This document shows positions 6,244 to 11,349 of a stretch of DNA of 11,349 nucleotides, piece by piece. A program made the position numbers and the translations under genes. The DNA comes from an uncultured Treponema sp. Its GTDB lineage: Bacteria > Spirochaetota > Spirochaetia > Treponematales > Treponemataceae. The notes under the pieces are model-generated. The model saw only the letters and a program-made list of their open reading frames with translations. It was not told the DNA's origin and did no database searches. The number at the start of each line of letters is the position of its first letter. The stretch's first letter is position 1. Location of the stretch: positions 1 to 11,349 of the forward strand of contig CALDWC010000186.1 in NCBI GenBank assembly GCA_937923945.1, read 5' to 3'.

Positions 6244-7051
6244 ATCGCTGCAATTCCTTGCCGCTCCGCAAGTTTTCCAATCGTTTGAAGTATTTAACGG
6301 TACCGACTTTTAAATCATCGGTTGCCGCATCATCGCAAACGAGCATTCCGTAGCGGTGGAGCTGCAGCGCACTGACTGTCCACAGATGATTGATGCCCTC
6401 CTCAACCGCGTGGTACACTGCTTGAGCTTTTGCCGCTCCGGTTGCAACAATAATCACTTCTTCCGAATCCATGACGGTTTTTACACCGACAGTTAAAGCA
6501 CTAGTCGGCACGGCACTGAGATCATTTTCAAAAAAGCGGGCATTCATTTGGATAGTGCTCAACGCCAATTGCCGATGACCTGTTCTCGATGAAAGCGACG
6601 TTGAAGGTTCGTTAAACGCAATATGCCCGTCTGCACCGATACCTCCTAAAAATAAATTAATTTTTCCGTAGCGGGCAATTGCCGCTTCGTAGGCGGTACA
6701 TTCCGCATCCAAATCTTTTGCCATACCATTTAAAATATGGATATTTTCTTTTTTTATATCAATGTGATTAAATAAATGCTCCATCATAAAATAATGGTAG
6801 CTTTCAGGATGATCCGGCGGTAACCCGACATATTCATCCATGTTGAACGTTACGACATTTTGAAACGAAAGCGTTCCCGCTTTATATTTTTCAACAAAGC
6901 TTTTGTAAATACCGATGGGTGTCGAACCGGTTGGTAATCCTAACACAAAAGGCTTTTGCGCAGTCGGATTAAAATCGGTAATCCGCTTTGCAATATAATC
7001 CGCAACAAACCGACAAGCTGTTTCATAATCATCTTTTATCACAACTCGCAT
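6236..7051 (-). CDS. nagB: Glucosamine-6-phosphate deaminase NagB
   Basis: This 271-residue enzyme converts glucosamine 6-phosphate to fructose 6-phosphate and ammonia, feeding amino sugars into glycolysis in the cytoplasm. Catalytic residues fall at the Escherichia coli numbers: D72 in NMDEY, D141 and H143 in GADGH, E148 in FNEP, plus R172 and K208. The substrate loop is LPTGSTPIG (39-47). The start is ATG 7051, because GGAG lies 5 nt upstream and MRVVIKDDYE is the family N-terminus; a longer reading to 7168 would add 39 residues translated from repeat copy C. E. coli allosteric residue R158 is Gly here and K160 is Arg, so activation by N-acetylglucosamine 6-phosphate may be lost. No nagA is adjacent; the gene is paired with the AI-2E family gene downstream. 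Confidence 0.96.
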   Translation of the reverse strand: MRVVIKDDYETACRFVADYIAKRITDFNPTAQKPFVLGLPTGSTPIGIYKSFVEKYKAGTLSFQNVVTFNMDEYVGLPPDHPESYHYFMMEHLFNHIDIKKENIHILNGMAKDLDAECTAYEAAIARYGKINLFLGGIGADGHIAFNEPSTSLSSRTGHRQLALSTIQMNARFFENDLSAVPTSALTVGVKTVMDSEEVIIVATGAAKAQAVYHAVEEGINHLWTVSALQLHRYGMLVCDDAATDDLKVGTVKYFKRLENLRSGKELQRYE

Positions 7052-7056
7052 AATTA

Positions 7057-7060
7057 CTCC
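7057..7060 (-). promoter_or_regulatory. Ribosome-binding site of nagB
   Basis: GGAG on the minus strand, 5 nt before ATG 7051, fixes the nagB start and excludes the longer reading into the repeat. A short dyad (TGAAA/TTTCA, about 7063-7074) lies just upstream; no convincing promoter hexamers were found between it and the repeat. Confidence 0.8.
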
Positions 7061-7094
7061 AATGAAACTTTTCAATGACGCGTACCGTGATAAC

Positions 7095-7318
7095 CTTATG
7101 GAAACGCTGGTTAAAAGCTTGGTGCCGTTTAACAGCAACTTTGCTTCGCAAAGTTTTTTACGAAGCAAAGTTTTTTACGAAGCAAAGTTTTTTGCAAAAG
7201 CAAAGTATTCCCTTAATTGTTTCTCAATGTTCAGCATAATAAGCTAGAATTCTGAACGTTTTCGAAACAACAGATTTTAAAGGCGGGCACTGAATTGAAT
7301 TAATCAGTGTCCTCCTTT
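7095..7318 (+). mobile_element. MITE-like dispersed repeat, copy C
   Basis: This second long copy matches copy B (1190-1393) along most of its length: the left end 7100-7135 agrees at 30 of 36 bases with 1195-1230, followed by TTTCTCAATGTTCAG, CAACAGATTTTAA, GGGCACTGA and ATTGAATTAATCAGTG. It differs in two block events. It carries about 65 bp of extra palindromic, tandemly repeated sequence after the left end, and it lacks 56 bp found in copy B between GGGCACTGA and ATTGAATT. The right end forms a compact hairpin, CACTGA (7289-7294) against TCAGTG (7304-7309). It lies upstream of nagB and downstream of the glycosylase gene, so it is purely intergenic and may affect nagB expression. Confidence 0.65.
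7137..7194 (+). repeat. Palindromic 17-bp tandem repeat inside copy C
   Basis: Two exact-length 17-bp units, CGAAGCAAAGTTTTTTA (7161-7177) and the same ending in G (7178-7194), follow a shorter degenerate unit (7145-7160). The opening bases AACTTTGCTTCG (7137-7148) are a perfect 12-bp inverted match to CGAAGCAAAGTT at 7161-7172 and again at 7178-7189. The innermost version, AACTTTGC-TTC-GCAAAGTT followed by a T run (7137-7159), has the shape of an intrinsic terminator on the plus strand. The whole block is absent from copy B. Confidence 0.8.
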
Positions 7319-7437
7319 TGCAGCGCCGTTTGAAAATTTCCAGTTATTTTATAAAAATCAATTAAAAAAATCAAGAGAGCATAAAAACAATCGACGAAGT
7401 AAACTTTGATTTGCGGCGATGATATTTTCCGTCAATT
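7319..7437. other. Intergenic remainder with no recognisable feature
   Basis: This A/T-rich stretch between repeat copy C and the end of the glycosylase gene holds no open frame of note, no clear terminator for the minus-strand operon and no further copy of the repeat. Confidence 0.6.
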
Positions 7438-7962
7438 CTAAAATATGCCCTTGCAAGACACTTTTATTTTTTGCCAACGATCGATGAGTCTTTCAAGATT
7501 CCATGATGCATTTGCGGGGCTGGTCGAGGGAAGTACGGTAATCGGCAAGGGAATATTATTTTTTTGAAAACGGTTATAGAGTTCGCCCGCTTTTTGTCCA
7601 TTTGCATAAATCACCATTATGCGGCTTGCACGTATCAAGCTCGATAAATCGGTTGGGGTAACATTTTTAATGCTGCTGTCGTCCGAACCGGATATATCAC
7701 AGCGGGCGATTACGTCCCACAATGCAATGCGATGACGATACAAAAGCGCTTTCTTTTCGGGAATAGTCTCGGGGACGGTTTCACCGAAAATTTGTGCCAG
7801 CACTTGCCAAAAACGGTTGCGCGGATGCCCGTAATAAAAGTTTTGTTCGCGGGACTTCACCGAAGGAAAAGTCCCCAATATGAGAATTTCCGAATCGCTT
7901 CGATACACAGGCTCAAAAGGATGAACGATTTGCGGGAACCATTTTTCATTTTTGCCGGTCAT
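7438..7962 (-). CDS. DNA-deoxyinosine glycosylase (UDG superfamily, family 6 / HDG type)
   Basis: This 174-residue enzyme should excise hypoxanthine produced by adenine deamination in DNA, starting base-excision repair. It carries the family signature: HPFEPVY (14-20), LILGTFPSVKSREQNFYYG (27-45), then HPRNRFW (46-52), IALWDVIARCDISGSDDSSIKNV (79-101) and the second active-site loop LPSTSPANA (144-152) in place of the HPSP of classical uracil glycosylases. In characterised family-6 enzymes an Asn in the first motif region is important; N49 is a candidate. ATG 7962 is chosen because the longer frame to 8136 runs backwards into the preceding gene and adds no family sequence. There is no good Shine-Dalgarno. 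It follows the DUF4015 gene after 34 nt and is probably co-transcribed. Confidence 0.9.
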   Translation of the reverse strand: MTGKNEKWFPQIVHPFEPVYRSDSEILILGTFPSVKSREQNFYYGHPRNRFWQVLAQIFGETVPETIPEKKALLYRHRIALWDVIARCDISGSDDSSIKNVTPTDLSSLIRASRIMVIYANGQKAGELYNRFQKNNIPLPITVLPSTSPANASWNLERLIDRWQKIKVSCKGIF

Positions 7963-7996
7963 TATAATTTGTCGACTTACTTTCTTGTTGCGTTTA

Positions 7997-10033
7997 TTAC
8001 TCAACAAGCGGCGGTAAATCCTGATAGTTGCCGACCGTATTCCAAAACGAAAAACCTTCATCGATTGCATCGTGTAGCGCTTGTATCTGGCTTTTGATAT
8101 AATATGCTCCGTAAAATTCGCGATCGTATGAAACATTAATAAAAAAGCATTGCGCCCAAGGACGGATAATTGCTTTATTTCGGCTGATGTATTTCGCGCG
8201 GTATGAGCCTTGATAGTAGATGCGATACGGACGTTCCCGCCGCGGTTCGTACGCTAAAAAACTTTGCGCGAAATGACTCGGATAGTACATCGGACAAATA
8301 ACATCAACAAAATCGGTGAGCATTTCGACTTCCTGTCCGGTACGGGCGCCGGTTCGGTACCAGCCGTTCGCTCCGTAAATATCGATTGAAATGGGTGCTT
8401 TAATGTGTGTGCGGGCATACGCCAAAAACGACATAATTGCACTTTCTTTATCCATTTCGGGTGCTTTTGCCGGATAGTACGCATTGCGCAAATTATCGCC
8501 ATCGGTCGGAAACCGAATATAATCAAATTGAATTTCATCAAAGCCGCGGGAAACCAATTCACGTGCGATGGTGGTATTGTATTTCCAAACCGCTTCGTTG
8601 TACGGATCCACCCAATACTCATAGTAGTAATCACGCGATCCGTCAGCGTTCACATCGTAGCCGCGCCAGCTTTGTCCGCTCGTATAATCTTTGACGGCAT
8701 ACGCTCCATTTGCATACGAATATAATTCCCGATCCTTAAAAATAACCAATCGTGCAATGAGATAAATATTTTTTTCTTTCGCCCGTCTGACCAAATCTTC
8801 CAAGATAATCGTGTTCCGAACAGCTCCCACTTTCAGAATATCGGGGTCTTTTGAATTATAGCGGATAAAGCCCCAGTCATCTTTCATATCAATCACCAAA
8901 GCGTTGAGTTGATTTTTATCCATAAGGGCAAAATAACGGTCAAGCTCCGAAATTTTATGCGGCGGCATATAAATCGCTTTTTTTGATATCGCTCGTTTCG
9001 CATATTCCGATTTTTTTTCATTGAGCCGCAACGTAAAAAGCTCTTTCAACGCAATATCATCGTGTAACTTAAATACGTCTTTGCCGATATATGCGCATTG
9101 CAGTGTATCGAAAATCCCTGACGAGCGCAACTTTATGTCGGTCAGCGATTCGGTAATTTGCTGTGATAACCGCTCGTAAAACTTGTTGGAAAAAACTTGC
9201 GGAAACAAAACGGGCGTCACAAACACTTCGTTTTCTTTTACGCCGGTTAAAACCGTTGAAGTGTAATTTAAGCTGTCCAAATATTGTGCCGATGCAATGG
9301 TTTTATCTTTGTTATCAATCAAAACGGCGAGTTTATATTTCCAGTTGAACTTATACAAGCGCCCCTTGAATGTTTGCGCTAAAAAAATTTCCTGTCGACC
9401 GGTTCCGTCCTTGCACACCAGAATATCGGAAATTTCATCGGGACTTTCCGGCCCTTTTGCAAGCCCGTCATTCGCATCATGCCAGATACTGCTCACCGAA
9501 GGCTGCTTCCATGCAAGTCCATACACACCCGTGCCGACAAACACCGTCAGTTGATCGGTACCGTTCGCATCGGGCAAAGTTGCAACCGCGACGGACTTGA
9601 TTCCGTTTGCATTGCCGTAACTGCCTAAATTTTGCCACGTTTTGCCTCCGTTCACCGTTAAAAAAACGGCGGAGTTCGTCGCCGTCACAAAAATATTTTC
9701 ATCGGTCGGGTGAAAAGCTAAATCTTTCAATGCTTGTGTTTTTTCAACGAGTTGAAACTTTCCGTTTACTTCCATCTTCAGTATTTTTTTCGGTAAGCCG
9801 TTGGACAAAAAAACATAATGCTTTAAGTCGCTGCTTTTCATAATACCTCTATCCGTGATAAAAAAATACGCGCCGCCGTTTTTTTGAATTGAGTACACCG
9901 CAATATTGGAAAAAATCTGATATGGAACGCCCGCAACGTTGTATAAACCGGAATCGGTACCGACTAAAAACTCTTGCGCTGCTACGGAGAACAACGCACA
10001 AGACAAAATAACACAAAAAAGTAATTTTTTCAT
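7997..10033 (-). CDS. Secreted beta-propeller + DUF4015 putative glycoside hydrolase
   Basis: This 678-residue exported protein begins with a signal peptide, MKKLLFCVILSCALFSVAAQ, probably cut after VAA. Residues about 20-270 look like a beta-propeller of short repeats; one clear Asp-box (BNR-like) motif, TVNGGKTW, is at 126-133. From about 345 it matches DUF4015, a predicted TIM-barrel glycoside hydrolase family: NALVIDMKDDWG (377-388), YWVDPYNEAVWKYN (473-486), GFDEIQFDYIRFPTDG (497-512), VDVICPMYYPSHF (576-588) and a C-terminal FWN. An EF-hand-like calcium loop, DVNADGSRD (460-468), is inserted just before YWVDPY. ATG 10033 is preferred over ATG 10048 because it gives a clean signal peptide; neither has a Shine-Dalgarno. 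The substrate is unknown; a cell-envelope or extracellular glycan is a guess. It sits between the YbdG-type and glycosylase genes. Confidence 0.82.
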   Translation of the reverse strand: MKKLLFCVILSCALFSVAAQEFLVGTDSGLYNVAGVPYQIFSNIAVYSIQKNGGAYFFITDRGIMKSSDLKHYVFLSNGLPKKILKMEVNGKFQLVEKTQALKDLAFHPTDENIFVTATNSAVFLTVNGGKTWQNLGSYGNANGIKSVAVATLPDANGTDQLTVFVGTGVYGLAWKQPSVSSIWHDANDGLAKGPESPDEISDILVCKDGTGRQEIFLAQTFKGRLYKFNWKYKLAVLIDNKDKTIASAQYLDSLNYTSTVLTGVKENEVFVTPVLFPQVFSNKFYERLSQQITESLTDIKLRSSGIFDTLQCAYIGKDVFKLHDDIALKELFTLRLNEKKSEYAKRAISKKAIYMPPHKISELDRYFALMDKNQLNALVIDMKDDWGFIRYNSKDPDILKVGAVRNTIILEDLVRRAKEKNIYLIARLVIFKDRELYSYANGAYAVKDYTSGQSWRGYDVNADGSRDYYYEYWVDPYNEAVWKYNTTIARELVSRGFDEIQFDYIRFPTDGDNLRNAYYPAKAPEMDKESAIMSFLAYARTHIKAPISIDIYGANGWYRTGARTGQEVEMLTDFVDVICPMYYPSHFAQSFLAYEPRRERPYRIYYQGSYRAKYISRNKAIIRPWAQCFFINVSYDREFYGAYYIKSQIQALHDAIDEGFSFWNTVGNYQDLPPLVE

Positions 10034-10069
10034 GAGACGATACAGCATACCAAAAAATACAAAAAAAAA

Positions 10070-11257
10070 CTAGCTATTATTTTGCAGTTTCAACTGAAAA
10101 GGTTTCAGTTCAAAATAATGCAGCACGGACAAAAGTTCCGAGATAATTTTGAGGACGATCGCTTCACAGTCAACGAATGCTGTTTTGCTTGAAAAACCGT
10201 AAATGCCGAATACTAAGCCGCGTTCGGTTACTTCAACAATCCGTGCCGTAAACAGTAAATCTTTGCGTAGTTCGGGAACGGTTTTTAAGTATTCTTCGGC
10301 GTACCATTTAAAGGCTTGTAAATTGGTAATATGCGGCTGATTTTTTTCACCGGAAAAATCATAATAACTTTCAAGCGACGAAAAATACTGCTGTAAACTT
10401 TTAAATTCTTCGAGTTGTGTTTTCAGCTGTTTGTCGATAAATTTTACGGAGTTTACATCGAGATTAATTGATCGCATAATCCTTCTTGCCCCGAGTTCCT
10501 GCATATTCCGCCAGTTTTTAAAATTACTATTCAAAATCCCCGTTGTTGTTACCGATGAAACGGAATTGTCCCAGTTTTGGACTTTTATTTCATGGAGCGA
10601 AACTTCGATAACTTCACCGTCAACCTCCATATCGGGTATGGAAATCCAGTCGCCCTTGCGGATTAAATCGTAAGCGGAAATTTGCAAGCTCGAAACGAAT
10701 GATAAAATTGTTTCGCGGAACATGAGCGAAATCACGGCAGCCACGGCACCTAATCCGGCGAGAAGTGCATTCGGAGATTTTTCGGTGATAATGCCTATGA
10801 TAATAATTCCGCATGCAATATAGGCGAGTATCAAAATAACTTGCGAAAAGCTCCGATAGGATTTACCTTGAAAACGTACATCCGCTTCGCTGTATTTGAC
10901 GATACTTTCCGACACGCCCGAAAAAATTTTCAGCGTCACGGCAATGAAAAGTATACTCGAGGCTTTGTAAAATAATTTTTCTGTCGTGGCGTTTTGTGTT
11001 GAAAGTACATACAACGCAATCACAAAACTCAACATGCTCGCTACACGAAGCTGAGCGTGTTTTGCGATGTAATAGCCGACGCGCTTTTTGTGTACGGTTT
11101 CGCATTTTTTTAAAAAGCGATCGGTGATGTGATCAATAACTTTATTTGAAATCGTGTATACAACGAGCGATACACCAATCGTAACGAGAAACATGATAAG
11201 ATTGCCGTCAATCTTGGTTGTCAGCATGTGTAAAAAATCGGTAAATGTTTGTTTCAT
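10070..11257 (-). CDS. MscS-type mechanosensitive channel, YbdG-like
   Basis: This 395-residue inner-membrane channel should open under membrane tension and release solutes on osmotic downshock. It follows E. coli YbdG closely. There are about five hydrophobic segments (19-37, 73-86, 100-118, 138-158, and the pore-lining 163-188 containing ALLAGLGAVAAVISLMF). The beta domain is ISAYDLIRKGDWISIPDMEVDGEVIEVSLHEIKVQNWDNS (193-232), followed by NSNFKNWRNMQELGARRIMRSINLD (243-267). The C-terminal cytoplasmic domain includes HITNLQAFKWYAEEYLKTVPEL and ends with the YbdG-like HYFELKPFQLKL. The length is similar to YbdG (about 415). The ATG lies 9 nt after a TATGAT -10 with no ribosome-binding site, so the mRNA is predicted to be almost leaderless. 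The next gene starts 36 nt past its stop across a T-rich stretch (10051-10069, minus strand). Confidence 0.93.
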   Translation of the reverse strand: MKQTFTDFLHMLTTKIDGNLIMFLVTIGVSLVVYTISNKVIDHITDRFLKKCETVHKKRVGYYIAKHAQLRVASMLSFVIALYVLSTQNATTEKLFYKASSILFIAVTLKIFSGVSESIVKYSEADVRFQGKSYRSFSQVILILAYIACGIIIIGIITEKSPNALLAGLGAVAAVISLMFRETILSFVSSLQISAYDLIRKGDWISIPDMEVDGEVIEVSLHEIKVQNWDNSVSSVTTTGILNSNFKNWRNMQELGARRIMRSINLDVNSVKFIDKQLKTQLEEFKSLQQYFSSLESYYDFSGEKNQPHITNLQAFKWYAEEYLKTVPELRKDLLFTARIVEVTERGLVFGIYGFSSKTAFVDCEAIVLKIISELLSVLHYFELKPFQLKLQNNS

Positions 11258-11266
11258 AGGAATGTA

Positions 11267-11295
11267 ATCATACCGGATTTTTCACTTTTAGTCAA
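11267..11295 (-). promoter_or_regulatory. Near-consensus promoter of the YbdG-like gene
   Basis: On the minus strand, TTGACT (11295-11290) and TATGAT (11272-11267) are separated by exactly 17 bp. The expected start of transcription is about 11260, three bases before ATG 11257, leaving a leader of only CCT and no room for a Shine-Dalgarno. It probably drives the three-gene minus-strand unit down to 7438. Confidence 0.7.
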
Positions 11296-11300
11296 ATCCG

Positions 11301-11329
11301 TTTCAAGAGTACTATGAAAAAATTATTAT
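11301..11329 (+). promoter_or_regulatory. Possible divergent promoter at the right edge
   Basis: TTTCAA (11301-11306) and TATTAT (11324-11329) on the plus strand are 17 bp apart and point off the window. The -35 is poor. It would serve a divergent gene beyond 11349, which is not visible. Confidence 0.2.
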
Positions 11330-11349
11330 AAAGCGGTACTACTCTTTTT

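Noticed and set aside
7052..7168. 39-residue N-terminal extension of NagB
   Set aside because: It is the reverse translation of repeat copy C; a GGAG ribosome-binding site and the family N-terminus fix the start at 7051.
7095..7318. CRISPR-like array suggested by the repeated 17-mers
   Set aside because: Units are contiguous with no unique spacers, are shorter than CRISPR repeats, and no cas gene is near.
7963..8136. 58-residue N-terminal extension of the deoxyinosine glycosylase
   Set aside because: It overlaps the end of the DUF4015 coding region out of frame and shows no similarity to the family; ATG 7962 gives a normal-length protein.
8397..8725. Open frames on the plus strand opposite the DUF4015 gene
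   Set aside because: They are fully antisense to a gene with strong domain motifs and have no ribosome-binding site or recognisable family.
10034..10069. TATGCT (10049-10044) as a -10 for a separate DUF4015 promoter
   Set aside because: No acceptable -35 lies at the right distance (TAGTTT at best), and co-transcription with the upstream channel gene is simpler.
11305..11346. Inverted repeat AAGAGTA...TACTCTT followed by T residues, a possible terminator at the right edge
   Set aside because: The stem is only 7 bp around a 28-nt loop and the window ends in the T run, so it cannot be judged.

Overview
The window looks like a chromosomal segment of a host-associated spirochaete, most likely an oral-type Treponema. 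This rests on the moderate G+C, the A- and T-rich homopolymer runs, and the gene mix: a Der GTPase beside a type-2-like cytidylate kinase whose P-loop lysine is Asn, a DUF4015 secreted protein, a YbdG-type mechanosensitive channel and a deoxyinosine DNA glycosylase. The genus is inferred from gene style; no rRNA or other marker is present.

Layout. 1-281: non-coding debris holding a fragment of an ISAs1-family transposase (minus strand) fused to 36 bp of a dispersed repeat, then a strong promoter. 300-1166 (+): yicC, apparently leaderless. 1190-1393: full copy of a MITE-like repeat. 1414-5127 (+): probable operon cmk - der - merR-like - Rsm22-like rRNA methyltransferase (nucleotide kinase, ribosome assembly GTPase, regulator, small-subunit rRNA modification). 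5137-7051 (-): nagB followed by an AI-2E family membrane protein with an 8-nt overlap, converging on the + operon. 7095-7318: second long copy of the repeat, carrying extra palindromic 17-bp tandem units. 7438-11257 (-): YbdG-type MscS channel, a secreted beta-propeller/DUF4015 protein, and a deoxyinosine glycosylase, probably one transcription unit driven by a near-consensus promoter at 11267-11295.

The protein-coding content is housekeeping: ribosome maturation, nucleotide metabolism, amino-sugar catabolism, osmotic protection, DNA repair. The less ordinary material lies between genes. A small dispersed element with imperfect terminal inverted repeats occurs three times in 11 kb, and may supply the promoter of the cmk operon. 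Two genes have sigma70-type promoters placed so that transcription should begin at or within about 3 nt of the start codon. I found no CRISPR array, tRNA, rRNA, phage module or recognisable novel defence system.
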